Assembly (NCBI GenBank): GCA_914767715.1
Contig: OU612068.1
Coordinates: 7,254,001 to 7,318,000, forward strand
Length of the DNA: 64,000 nucleotides
Source of the DNA: Membranipora membranacea
Lineage: Eukaryota; Bryozoa; Gymnolaemata; Cheilostomatida; Membraniporidae
Direction of reading: 5' to 3'
Positions within the stretch are counted from its first letter, which is position 1, and each line of letters opens with the position of its first letter. The notes below the pieces were generated by a model. It did no database searches. It was not told the origin of the DNA and was given only the letters and a program-made list of their open reading frames with translations. Made by a program: the position numbers and the translations under genes. Shown here piece after piece: positions 47,201 to 59,500 of the stretch.

Positions 47201-50200
47201 TCAAGACGAACCGTTTCTAAAAAGAGATAGCATGAATGAGTGCCTACAATAGTGTAGGCTTACTACTATTGCAACTTTCAATTTTTCATCTAATAATCAA
47301 TAAATGACTCATATAAAACCTGTAGTCAATGATCAGCGGGGGGGGGGGGAGTTGGAACCATAGACAAAACACACAAAAAAACACACATGTCTATGTCTAT
47401 GGGTGGCACACTGAGTTTCTTGTAAATTGAGATCAAGGAACTGTGCTTTCACACTAAGAAAGGCCTACCAGTGCTGATGGCACCTGGAAAACACATTTTT
47501 TTAAGAATTGTTTTCTTACCCTCACAAAGTACTTCCACTTGAAATCGATACACTGTCGTACCACAGTGTGACGTAACATTTCTAAGTGTCCTTGTTTGTC
47601 TCCGTTCACTAGAATCATCAGAGCTGACAGCTTGTCTGGAATAAGGATGGACAAATCAAACTTGAGAACTTAGCAAAGCTATCGTTTCCACAATATCAAA
47701 AAGCATACACAATTTTACTTAGACAACATTGAAGAGGTGCTGCATTTCTTTTTTGGAAAGCTCAAGTCAGAATCATCCCTCTCATGTAGATTTAATGACA
47801 GTCTCCTTTCCAAATAAGGATAAACAGACAAAATATTATGTATACAAGATATAACATTTATTGACGATTTACACATTGATCCTAAACTTCTATGATTACC
47901 ACATTTACCTGTATCACCCTTTGTGCCAATCGTGTCAAACGAAGCCAGCGGGTAAAGTGACTTCTCCAGATTGCTGAATCTTGAGATTTCCTGACAAAAT
48001 GATACAATCCAACATGAGCAGAATAAAGAACATAATTAATAATAATATTAGAGTTACTTTTGGAAAATTTATTTCTAAGCGCTGAAGAATCAGGTAAAAC
48101 AGGTTAAAAGTGACGAATGCTCAATTTTATTTTATAAAATAGAAGGTAGATATAATCAATTGATATTGCATTAAACCCTTATAACAACAATCAAATCAAA
48201 TCTTATTTCATTTATGTATTAATGTGAGTAGTTCTATTGTCAAGTGAGTGCTTGGTTTATTCTACAGTAAACCAAATTTTTCTATTTTTAGGCTATTTGG
48301 TATGCTGTATGCTTGGTTGCATGCAATTGCTCCCAATCAAATTTCTCCATATTGGTTTGTATAGATATATATAGATTTGAGCCAAATTAAAGCATTGTCT
48401 ATACTTACAACTCGTGACAATTCCATAATTTCGTTGAACATTTCATCATAGCCTAGTTTACAACAGAGTGATAGAGGCGTCAGACCTTCCTTGTTCGTTG
48501 TCCAAGGATTGGCTCTTTTGAATGGATGTCTCATTGCATATGAGAACATTTCCTGAAATACAAAGGGATATGAGAGGTGATACAATATGGAGATGTGTGG
48601 AGTATATCAAAAAATAAAATATCAAGGATTGAAGGTAGAGAATGATAGTATCAAGATTTAAATGTAGGAGTAGGACTGCAGGGGCTTGAAATTATGTCAC
48701 TTTCAATATTTAGATTCCTTCATTCAAAGAAATAGGCATCACAATTAAATTAGGATTAAAAAAGGCACTGCATTTCACATACACAAAACAGTCAACTTAC
48801 TATTTGATTGTGAATGACAATCATGTGAAGCACTGAGTTCCCTTTAGAGTCTTCAGCGTCTGAATTGGCACCATTTTTTAGCAGGAAATCATAGATTTCA
48901 GTGTGGCTGAACACAGCGGCAAACGAAAGCGGATACTCGCCGTAATATCCGTATTCTGCAAGAGACACAAAACAATCATTTTCATGGTCCAAGAGACATA
49001 GACAAAACCATGTCTACCTAAATCTATGTCTCTGTCTAGGTCGTTGTCTATGTTGAACCAAATAGAAGTAAAACATTTGACCCGTTTTTGAAGCATTGTA
49101 TAAGATATCATATCATAGAATTTTCCCAGGCAGATTAAATTTCACTCATTCTTTTATTCATTCTTTTCATCTTTCTTTGCCACATGAGTTTTCTTGGGGA
49201 TATATTTCAGCTTCCATGGGAGAATCATATCAGCCTAAACTTGGCTATTCAGCCAAGGAACTCCACTCTAAACACTACAACAATGTTTTCATACCCAAAT
49301 CCATGTGATGTCTCATGGAGATATAGCATTGATCCCAAACATTTTCTTCTTTATTTTTTGTGTAGCTACCAAAGACAAATTACTGTATATGTTAGCTAGT
49401 TCCAACTTAGAAAGATACATAATTAATTGAAGAATAAAAAGATTACGTTTGTATTCGTTCTCAGTATCATCTTCAGTAACTCTTTCTTGATCTTTTTTGA
49501 AGAAGACCTGCGTCGTCGGATGGTTTATATCTGCTCCCTTTGACACAAGGTATTTGACAGCTGGCAAATCTCCATTTACAATTGCCAGGTGCAGAGCACT
49601 CTCACCTGGTCAAGAAAGAATAAAACTGTGTAACAGGATGACATATCACTATTAGCAATTGATGCAAGAACTTTTGATTCTGTGTACGAAGCAAAACCGA
49701 GAATGGGAATTGTCCTAACAATAAAAATGAGAAGACAATTGATGTAGACTTGATCATTGGTGTAAACAGGGAGTTTGGGACCAAACTCCCAGGTGTAAAC
49801 AGGAAGAAACCTTGCATAACAATATTTTTGTTCACAAAATGGTGATGTTTATTATTTAACCCTTGGAAATATTAACAAGGAACAAATAGAATGCTTCATA
49901 ACAGACTATTATTGACAATCAGAGTTTAGATGAGCACTCAGCAGTCAGGACATAACCCTGGGCAAGGTATTAGATATGACAAATAATCAACCCAGAAACA
50001 GTCCTACTTTGGTCCAGATCTCCCTTGTCTCTGAGATAAGGCTAGGTCCACAAAACAGTCACTTTTGATAACATATGACACAAAGAAAGAAATAACACAA
50101 ATACCCATTATTGGCCCATTCAAAGCTAGTGCCAACAAGAGTGTTATGAACTATGGCTTATGTTGGTCAGGCGAAGCAACTCAACTTTCTTGACATGCTG

Positions 50201-51324
50201 CAACCTTAATTTTGAATGAAACGTGAATTCTACAATGAAATGATTTCAAACAAGCAATCACTCTATTTAAAGAACCTGAAGCAAGTCAGCGTAATAGTCA
50301 GTGCGTTTTCTAAAATAATAAGTCAATTGTGTTTCATAAATAATCTTTGTCAATGAGCATGTTCATAACACCTTTTACCTCTCTTTGTTTTTAGTGGTTT
50401 GTTTAGGAGCTTAGTAAATATTACACCAGGCACCACAAAAATAATGCTGCTTTTATTGAGAAAGTGAAAACTCAAGGACTTGATAACTGAACTTAAAGGA
50501 GTAAAATATTTAATTTTCGTGTTGTTGAGAGTTATATTTCACAATAATCTACGTCAGTTAATATGATATGACTAAAGTGATTTGAGTAAGTTTCCCAAGA
50601 AATCTTGTTCATATTGTCCCATGTCCACATGCCCATTTCAGGAGCTCATGCTTGACAAACAGCCTGGTGAAGTAAAATGAGCCAACTATTTAGATATGTG
50701 GGATAATGGTGTCTTTTGTAATACAGACATTTTCTGACACACAGTTGTGAAGGTTGACAGCTGTTTCAGGTGCTTGGTCAAACTTGTGATGATAACATTG
50801 CCTTCATCTTCTGAGCGTACGTCAAAACCAAGTATTTGACAAATCAGGCCAAGCTATCCTTGCTTCACATGTAGCCGGATATAATTTATAATGTTTACGG
50901 CTGTAGATCATTTGTTGCATATGTTCCTAACAGCTTTAAACAAAACAAAATTGATACACACTGTCCAGCAAGTACTAAAAAAATAAGCAGCGGCCAATAG
51001 AGTCAAACTCATGCTTTCTATATCCACAATGCTTGAGTTTTTTGAGCCCCCTCCCCCAAACTATTGCTCCCCCATCCAACAGCCCCCCTGCCTGCTAGCC
51101 TATGTTTTATCTGTTCTAAACATCACGTAATCAATACATCCTTAGGTTAGAAGCCTACCATTGAAGTCAGTGAGAAGTTTGATTGGTACATTCAGACGAC
51201 GAGCGAGAAAATCGATAAATATCTTTCGAGCAGAGGCGGCTCCTTCATCCTCCTGCTCAACTGCTTCCTCAATGAGCTCTTCAATTTCTTTGACATCATC
51301 ATCAGCAGCCACGAGCTCCGACAT
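42884..51324 (-). CDS. TRPV-like cation channel (isoform with first exon 1C)
   Basis: Transient receptor potential channel of the vanilloid subfamily, closest in feel to invertebrate TRPVs (Nanchung/Inactive, OSM-9/OCR). Shared exons in transcript order: 49447-49605, 48801-48955, 48409-48552, 47909-47990, 47520-47635, 47100-47216, 46656-46763, 46216-46406, 45908-46017, 45604-45701, 44637-44745, 44040-44210, 43473-43594 and 42884-43213. With exon 1C they give 725 residues (718 with 1B, 765 with 1A). Ankyrin repeats come first, then six spans with a pore helix, a TRP-box-like helix and a charged C-tail. Every junction is in phase. Such channels pass Ca2+/Na+ in ciliated sensory neurons in other invertebrates (family knowledge). 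The ankyrin domain looks short. The ligand or stimulus cannot be told, and the precise ortholog group is not settled. Confidence 0.92.
43735..43915. mobile_element. Dispersed GAGTAAATATTAG repeat, copy 5
   Basis: Carries gagtaaatgttagctagcca and gtttagctagttttggggtg. The right end is tttacttctctagggtac. It lies in the TRPV intron 43595-44039. Confidence 0.6.
44637..47216 (-). CDS. TRPV transmembrane and pore exons
   Basis: S1 KRFVLRLINFLIHILMLTI (47100-47216); S2 CFECIFFIGSITTLMFHI (46656-46763); S3 LPGVTFFICIIWVRIAMW and S4 LIASVLGNFPFLLFFL (46216-46406); S5 VTKVMVIFAMFWAMYAVVF (45908-46017 into 45604-45701). The pore helix and filter region are DRSIMTVFHMSFGSFD. S6 is AVLFFSVMLVMPILLLNMLI followed by ATMANTF (44637-44745). 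The filter FGSFD differs from the GMGD type of vertebrate TRPV1-4. Confidence 0.92.
47520..49605 (-). CDS. TRPV ankyrin-repeat and pre-S1 exons
   Basis: ESALHLAIVNGDLPAVKYLV is one ankyrin repeat. GYYGEYPLSFAAVF, a TRPV signature (YYGE-x-PLSFAA), continues with EIYDFLLKNGANSDAEDSKG. NSVLHMIVIH leads to the MFSYAM finger and then ANPWTTNKEGLTPLSLCCKL. Exons 47909-47990 and 47520-47635 carry SFDTIGTKGDTDKLSALMIL and the pre-S1 helix. Only about three to four repeats are encoded, against six in typical TRPVs. Confidence 0.93.
49606..51158 (-). other. TRPV intron between exon 1C and the shared exons
   Basis: About 1.55 kb without recognised exon, repeat or RNA gene. Upstream intervals 51325-52781 and 52927-53873 hold only copy 6 of the dispersed repeat and a short hairpin, and would include the promoters of exons 1C and 1B. 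Confidence 0.5.
51159..51324 (-). CDS. TRPV alternative first exon 1C
   Basis: ATG at 51324 gives MSELVAADDDVKEIEELIEE, then ARKIFIDFLARRLNVPIKLL and TDFNG, ending one base into a Gly codon at gtaggc. That phase joins exon 49605 as NG-ESALHL. Its second half resembles exon 1B (LA-x-RLNV-x-x-K-x-L), arguing that both are real and arose by duplication. Confidence 0.78.
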
Positions 51325-52126
51325 ACTTAGCTCAGGATTTCAAGGTCAGTTTCAAATGAGATGAACATAGAGTCTCATTGTTCTATTGCTGCCACGGTCA
51401 ACGATTGAAGTCACCGTTTTCCTTTGTAGGTTGACTTCAGTACGTGATATTCCTCTGGATCTGTGTTTTCTAAGATTTCTCCCTCAAAGCATGGTCGAAA
51501 TAATGCAGCTGTTTCATGTAACACGTGGTGGTCGACTGAAATTCTAGCTGGTATTGTGTAATGTGTTATTGAGTTAAAGTATCAGTCCTTGTTGCCAGTT
51601 ACCCCATTGTTTTCATAAATTAGAGAAACAAAATTAAGTCTTGGGTAATTGTGCTAAAACAGTAGCTATTCTTTGTTACGCTAAATTTATAAGAAACTTG
51701 ATGATGCATTGAGAGAGTTTAATTTAATACTTTGTCATCATAACTCACTGCATTCAATCTGAATAATATCACTAATGAAATTAGCTGGCATATGGTTGCT
51801 CAAGGACAGGTAGAAATAGTAAATAAAGGGACAGATACATTATAATAATCCTATGGTCTCTTGGGAGCTGCTTCCAGCACCGAAATTAACTAAAATTTTT
51901 CCTACGGGTCTTTATCATTACGCGGTGTCAGTCTAAATTTCATATGACATCAGTGCTAACAATGCCACAAATAACACTGCTTGTGGGCAAGATTACTTAC
52001 TACCTGAATCTCTCCGCTTCAGCCAAGAATTGCTTTACATCATTGCAGCGTGAGCACAGAGTCGATGGGACACCCAGTGTTGACTTTTTCAATCTTTTCT
52101 AGTTTATGCGTTCAAAATTTGCTTGC

Positions 52127-52181
52127 AGTGGCATTTCATTACCAAACACATCCCAACCCTTGATGATAATGAAATGCCACT
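52127..52181. repeat. 15-bp perfect inverted repeat
   Basis: agtggcatttcatta at 52127-52141 is complementary to 52167-52181 with a 25-bp loop. It lies between TRPV exons 1C and 1B, upstream of 1C. Confidence 0.85.
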
Positions 52182-52235
52182 ATCAGCACACCGGACAGAG
52201 TTAGATCAAGTTTACTATTCTGTAAGGTTGATTAG

Positions 52236-52345
52236 GAGCGATAGGATGGAGTAAATATTAGCTAGCCATAGATTTCACTGTTTCGAGCCTGTGTGAAAAA
52301 CGTTTCCTCCTGCGAACGCGCTATTCCTCCAGATTTTTAGGAGGA
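52236..52345. mobile_element. Dispersed GAGTAAATATTAG repeat, copy 6 (partial)
   Basis: atggagtaaatattagctag with ccatagatttcactgttt and cgagcctgtgtg match the interior of copy 3. It lies upstream of TRPV exon 1C. Confidence 0.65.
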
Positions 52346-52781
52346 CACAATCAAATAGCCTGGGTGACAAAGGTGATACTAGTCCTAACAAACACTGATA
52401 CTTAAAGTGGCTCGACCGGTATAAAAGGGCCAGTCAATGTAAAGCGATCCCTCATCCCTGCTAATCTTTGCAACTAGGAAACACCAGAAAAGCACAAATA
52501 CCCTCCTCTCAATGGTGAGACATCAAGTTAACCTCCTAATGTTTTACATCTATATTCAGGCTGCCCGCAATCAAACATCTTCAGAGTCACATTGATGCAT
52601 TATGAGGAAATTAAACTCATATCTGATGTACCTTGGTAGCTTCACCAGGACTGTTTTAAGCCGCCGTTTATCTACCCACTCCGCTGTTTTGTTTCGTAAC
52701 TTGACGTCAGTCACATTTCTTACCTTTAATCTGAAGTCTAGAAATTTTGACACTAAAACTAAGAAAGCTCAGAAAACTCAC

Positions 52782-52926
52782 CTGTCAAAGATTTGAGGTC
52801 TTTGACCTTGACATTGAGTCTCTCAGCGAGAATTGTGTGCAGAAGTTTCTGCGCTTTCTGGTATAATTTAGGTTGTTTCTTTTCAGGTAGTGGCGGCAAG
52901 TATTTTGCCAGATTCTTTCCCTCCAT
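52782..52926 (-). CDS. TRPV alternative first exon 1B
   Basis: ATG at 52926 gives MEGKNLAKYLPPLPEKKQPK, then AQKLLHTILAERLNVKVKDL and KSLTG, ending one base into a Gly codon at gtgagt. It can join exon 49605 but not 51324, because exon 1C has no in-phase acceptor and both supply the same segment. Upstream sequence holds an AG in phase 0 only, so it is not an internal exon fed by 1A. Confidence 0.72.
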
Positions 52927-53873
52927 GTTCGATGCAAAAAGTGTGTTGCTCTGAATTGACAATCACTTTCAAGTTGGGTTGATTATAACAATGAACGTAT
53001 AAGGGCAACTTTGAAAAATTTAGGCAGATATTCAATGTTTCTGGGTAAGACAAATGGGGCCATGTACATGATCATTGTATGTAGCATGAAATGTAACAAT
53101 AATATCATTCACTCAATTAATCGCATTATTTCAATGAAAATGTGTTAGAATAAAAGTATTTATTGTTTTTCTTGTGCTGATTATTGACTAATATTGGGTA
53201 ATCTATAACCAAATAATTTAATTTATCCTTGTGCTCAATGCTGCTCAATGATGTTTGTGGATAAACACAAGCAGCTAAGAAAGACTGACCACACAATTGT
53301 TAACCCTGTATGTGATTATATTGTGTGGCCAGTTTACTGTCAAAGATGTCACTGAGCAAAATTTGATCTGGACAATTATACTAAATCTCGAAAACAACTA
53401 CAGAAAGCGGATATGCTACATTTGGCAAACCCAACTGATAATTTGAAAATCAACCAATTTTTTCCCGAATTCACTTCCCTTAGTTTCATTTCATTTAAAT
53501 AATATATTAAAATATATTATGGCACAATTGTAGATCTTGTAAGCATCTGGATAGTCTTGAGCAATATTTTGAATCTTAAGCGTAAGACAACAGACTACCC
53601 AAAAACGTGTGGGGATAGAACTGATCAATTTTATGAGGATGCAACTCCGAAGATAACATCAAAACTGTCATCCCCCACTACCCATACCTAAGAGGACATG
53701 GGGAAATGATAGACATCTCAGCTTTGAGTATTATGTTTTGAAACATGCCCAGGGACATGGAAGAACACTCCCATATATTTATTTCATGGGTTGAACCATA
53801 GACTAAACAATAATAATAAAAAATACCATGTAAGTCTATAGGTTGAACAGATGAATACAAAACATTCACTTAC

Positions 53874-54159
53874 CTGCCCAAACTCCATCCAGAAGTTTGA
53901 GACAATGTATCTCCATCTCGCTCTGTACTCCGGATGCATTATTTCCATCTCTAGTTTGGGAGATAATTCCGTTGGCCTTATTAGTATAATCAAGGATTTG
54001 TTCCCCTTCGTCTGTCTGAAGAGTATCTCCCTGTTCACTGAGTTTAATCTCAGGCTCGTTGGAAAACCGACGTCTAGCGATAGACATTGTCACCTCACCA
54101 TAGACGTCTGTCGTGTTATGAGATTTCCTAACCTTCTGAAATGGAGAGCAACAAGCCAT
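53874..54159 (-). CDS. TRPV candidate alternative first exon 1A
   Basis: ATG at 54159 opens MACCSPFQKVRKSHNTTDVY; later parts include SIARRRFSNEPEIKLSEQGD and EMEIHCLKLLDGVWAG. It ends one base into a Gly codon at a gtaagt donor, the phase exon 49605 needs. The MACC start could be a palmitoylation site. It lacks the RLNV block of 1B and 1C, so assignment rests on phase, strand and position. Confidence 0.5.
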
Positions 54160-56568
54160 AATTGCTGCCTCTTGGTATGTAAATTAACCCTTGGGAGATA
54201 CTATATGGTAACTGAACCCGTCTTATTGTGTGAAATCAGCGAGATGAAAAAGAATCCGACATATGCCGTAGACATAGCCAGAAGGTTCTTTTCTTTACGA
54301 CGAAAATAAGAGTCTTGCTTGAAACTAATCCATCGGAACGGAATTAAAATGAAAGCCGCAGCCCATTAAAAATTTATAGTTAATTGGTTTTCTCAGGTTT
54401 GTGTGAAAACAAATAGGAATGTGGATTATGCTAGTATCTGGACGTATGCTTGGCTTGTCGCTGGCTAATATTATTACTTCTGCCGACCAAACACACAAAA
54501 AGCTTGGACAAATCTTCTATAATACTTAACAGATTTCTCAAATTAAGAGAGTGACCACATTAAAATATCGATGAATAAGAATAAATACTATTGATAAAAA
54601 CATTTACTGACCTTGTTTCAAATGAGTGTTTACTCAAACAGGCATCTCTCAGCAGTGGGAAAGTCCAGTATATAATTGCTGCCGCTGACTCCAGCCCCAA
54701 AACATTTTCACATTTTTAATTACATGACGTTCATGTTACTATGGGGTGTTGTCAACACTGCTAAAATGCCACCCGGACAGCATAATGCAATGGTGTCAAA
54801 TACCAAGTTTACAGAAAAATACATAACATTTACAAAAGGTACAGCAAATGGGACCTACCTTTCAATCCACCTGCGCAGCAGCTCTTTAGAATTGGAGCTT
54901 TTTCCACCTCAGTGTAAAAACTTTGCAGCAATATAATTAATCAGTTCAAAACTTAAACTCAGTAAGAACTTTTATTCACCTCCTAAATCTCAATAAGATG
55001 TTTTTGAGTAAAGAATAGCTTGTGTTAATGTGAACATGAATTTGTGAAGTGACTATATTAGCTTTAGATAAATAGACATGTAAACAGAATGATTACCCTT
55101 TTCTATTGTCAGCAAACAAACCATTTGAACCCAAACAATATAGAGAAAAACCTCTAGTGCATGCCTTTTAAACGATGGCAGCAATAATATTTATAGATTG
55201 AATCCAATAGCAATCCTGACAACCCGAAAACTGTTAAATAAAATCGATATAAAAGGTATGACAGCCTTTTCTTCTATTTCACCATGGTTGGCTAGGCACT
55301 GCCGAGTCCTTTTGCATCACAATGTTACATAACAATAAAAACAACTAAAGATTATCAATGATGAAGAGAAGATCTATAGTACAAACAATAGCAGCAGTTT
55401 ATTAGCCGAGGAAGGACAATAACCGAAATCTTGTATTGACCTGAGAACTCTTTTCATAAAGGTACAAAAAACAAATAATGAGATGTTTGCTCTAGCAACA
55501 TCAAAGAGAAAATATGAGGCCATCTTATTTGTTAATTGTACAAATTGTAGGTCATTTACTATGTGCAGTATTTCGTAATCTTAAAAAGTGTGGGAGCATC
55601 AAAATCAAAATCTAGTTTCAGGAAAGAGGGTTTTCCAGTTTCCTTAGGAAAGGATCCTGGGTTATATAAGCCTTATGGTGCATGATACTACACAAACCAT
55701 AACAAGTCGGATAATTTAATAATCCATCTTTTTTGTGTATTGCTAGTATATATTATAGTATATTTGGTAATTGGATTGATTCATGTTAAAGTTTTTGTAT
55801 AGCCGATTCAGAAAAAGAAAATACTTGCATAAAAATAATAAAATTTGTTGAGGCATACATATATACAAAGAATTGCATGGCTGCTATTCTATGTCATGGT
55901 CGGTCACTATTTCTAATGCTTCATTAACTTCCTCCTGAGCAGAGCAAAAAAATCACAGGTGTTTGATCACTTAAAGAGTAACGGTCGCCCACAGCATTAA
56001 GTCGATTTGGTTGGTATGGCAACTAATTTAGTACCCAAACTGTTTGGAATTATACCTATTAGGAATTCCCCAGAAATAAAACTCAAAACTAGATTATATA
56101 TCATTCATTCATTGAAAATTGGTGAAGGAAGATAAAAGCAACATTAAGATCTAGCTAGCCTTGGTAGGGCTCCATGATATAGGCAACCACCAGTCGAAAA
56201 GAGTGAGGATACAATCTCGACAATTTAGCTTTACCAAACCAAGAGGAGTAAGTCACTGGTTCAGTGTAGCAATACGATATAAAACTATCTACAAGAAAAC
56301 TTGGTGATATGACCAAAACCCGGAAGCCCACATGGGTAAAAAATAGTACCAGTATTGAGCAAATCATGTGCTTAGAAATACAAACACCGATCATAAATAT
56401 CATCAACATTCTGTATGAGCATATAACCCGAGCACCATCTACACTTGATGTTTTAAAAATACATTACATAAAAATATAATTTGAAGAGATTGGATATGAC
56501 AGCGTAATAAAAATACATTCATGGCTTATATCCTTTGTATAATGGTGTAACCCAACAAGACTTACCAA
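54160..56568. other. Intergenic interval between the TRPV 5' end and the EDEM1 3' end
   Basis: 2.4 kb of AT-rich sequence with no supported exon. It must contain the EDEM1 3' UTR and the promoter of TRPV exon 1A. Short frames here lack splice or family support. Confidence 0.5.
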
Positions 56569-59500
56569 TCAAAACGACGTGCCTGTGTTCTCTAATATTT
56601 GCTGCAAGTATTTCATTTGTATTGGTAGATTGCCCTTTGGTTTGAAGTTTTCACACTGTAACATCAGATATCACATTTTACAAAAACTGAAGAATGCTTG
56701 CTTCTCAAAAGATCTCATGACAACTTTGCCAGAGAGATAATGAACAGTTTATTGATATATAAGTGCTTCATATAGCAACATAAACCTTAGCGCTATGTAA
56801 TATGCAAATTGTAAATATGTAGTTAGAAATATTAATTAACAAGATAACAGAACAGCGATTGATTGGGGAATCCCATTCAACAATTTTGGAACATAATACC
56901 TGTGCAACACTCTGTGTTATTTTTGTAGTGAGTACTTCAAAACAAAATGAGACTGTAATCAAAATACGCGAAGACGTGCTTAGTCTCATTCAACTACGGC
57001 AGCGCTCTAGGCTGCTCGGTCAATGTAGGCATTCGCAGTTATAAATGTTTACACTTCTGATATCAGTACATTAAAAATCATGATGTAACTTTCATATGGC
57101 TTTTAAAAAGGTAAGGACTTGAGAACAATAGGATTGTCATTGAGTTATCAAAAGTGTCAGGGTATTTGCCACCAGAGTAGGCCAATTATATTTAATTTTA
57201 GTGGTAAACAGAGAATCTACCCTTCAGTACTCACCTCCCCTGGCATATGGGAGTTCATATAGCTGTCCTTTGATTTTTCGTATAGTTTGGCGAGTTTTTC
57301 CCTGTACGGATAATGTAGAGGTAGTATATGTCCCTCTGTGGTAAATAGATAGTCTTTATCTGTCTTATGAAGAGGATTATCTTTGTCAAATAGCTAAAAT
57401 TCAAATTAAAAGTTATTAAAGTTATGGGATCAATGTGTTGTGGCCTGCTGGGAGTGTGAATCTATGAATTAGACATTTGACATACAATAATCAATATTGA
57501 AGTTCAACATTCGAGTCAAACTCAATAATATGAGGGAAGCAAGGTTTGTCAAGGGTTTCAATCAGAGACAACACTGATGAATCTAGACAGGACACTTAAC
57601 TTCCGGAAAATCTCTAAAAAAAAAAAAATAAAGTTCATGAGCTTAGGTTATGAGCTTTTCATGAACTTTATTTTTTTTTTATACAGATTTTCTGTAAGTC
57701 AAGTGTCCTATCTAGATTCATTATTGTTGTCTAGAAAATTTATGAAGGCACATAACTGTACAACGACATTGAAATGCTCAGTATTGATAAAGTTTACTCA
57801 TGCAGTCCACAGTCCAAAGATTATAATGATAACTCAATTTCAGTTTGATTTTGAGTTTTAAAGTTGCAATAGCCTTGATCAATTTGATATCATATCAAAC
57901 TCAAATTATACTTCATTGTTAACATAAGCGAGATAGCTCTGACATAAAAAAACACTTGGACGACATGTGGCTCCTGTCCTTAAAATGTGTCTATGAAGAT
58001 CAAATCACAGATGTAAGAGCCAGAAACCATATCAATGAAATAAAAAGCACCAAAAATGTGAAAATCAACGACAGGATTATCCTTACCAGAAATAAATATT
58101 TACAAGTTTCACTGAGAAAGAAACTCTCCATTCTATCCTCGAGAGTTTTCAGATGAACATCATGTATAGTAGCATAACCACACCTATGAGAGTATACACA
58201 AAACACAGGAAATAAGAATAGACAACGCTGTGAGAGCTGTATGCAGGGTTTTCTGGGAAATCAGGAAAACATTCATCTTACGACACAAGGAACACTTAGA
58301 GGAGACTATTGGCTCTGGTGCGATCATGACTAAGACGATTACAACACATACTGTGAAAGTTAGGAAACATCATCCCATCACAATTTTTGTATGATGTTTG
58401 TTTTCCTATATTTAGTAAGTCTGCCTGTTTTGGCATTTATCCTCACCATGACTAATAGTATAGTGAGGACAATTCCCACATGTATGGATGAGAAATAACC
58501 AGATATCAGTTTAGACTAAATACAAATGTTAACTTACTTGACTTTGGTATATTTTTCTATATCATCTATCATTTGCCTGCCCACATGCAGGTAAAATGGG
58601 CTTTTTGTTGCTCTATAGAGTAAATATGTGGCCTCAGCCAGCTCAGGCCGTAGTGGATAAAAGTTGATCTCCGCCTGTTTGAGATGCCAGTTGTATCTCT
58701 CAGGTAGTGATCCATGTTTTCTCCATAATGCATAAAAGAATAAATGTGAGCATATAGCTTCCTCCACATCACCGTTTAGCACCTGAGACAATAAACGAAA
58801 TGGCATGTTACCCATTTTTCAGTATTCACAACTGCAATGTTCAGTATGTGCGTTAAAAAAATTGTTCTCATATCTTGTTATTTTTTGCTGATGCTCAACT
58901 TGATATCTTTGGATAATCGTCAGCAAGGGGAAGAAAAAACTCTACAAGAAGCACATTCAATGTCAATAAATATTTATCATTAGTGCAAATGCGTGACACA
59001 GATGAAGAGGGAGTTCATTGGTGAGGCATGTGAGCACTTTACACAACCTAGGACAAGTGACAGCTAATAGGAGAAGTTTAATTGGTTAATCCGCTGACTG
59101 TAATGTTTGACTTTCTTTAGTATTTACCTGGACAGCTGGCCATGCAGCTGATAGGGAATCTATCCAGTTATTTACTATACTTCCATCATCCATGTTCACA
59201 TTTACGTAGATAGGATGAAATCCATTCCCAGAGTTACACTTATTCCGTCTAAAAAATTAGGAATTTGATAAGTCTGTACGCTCAGTCATGAAGGGCCATA
59301 GTTCTGCTAATATGAGAACAACATAACTATATAGTGTATATACTTATTGTATGCCTGCATCATTTGCCATTCTAAGGATTCTAACAGTCTGAACTCTGTA
59401 ACCAAGACACTTGGATAGGGTTCTGGATCTGTATAAAATAGCTATAGTTGCGATAGAAATATAGGAAGTGCAACTAAACAGATATGAATTTCAGAGTTCT

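Noticed and set aside
52571-52753. 60-residue minus-strand frame between TRPV exons 1C and 1B
   Set aside because: It shares no sequence with exons 1B/1C and has no donor in the needed phase.
53851-54309. 152-residue plus-strand frame
   Set aside because: It is antisense to TRPV exon 1A and shows no recognisable domain; the minus-strand exon explains the openness.
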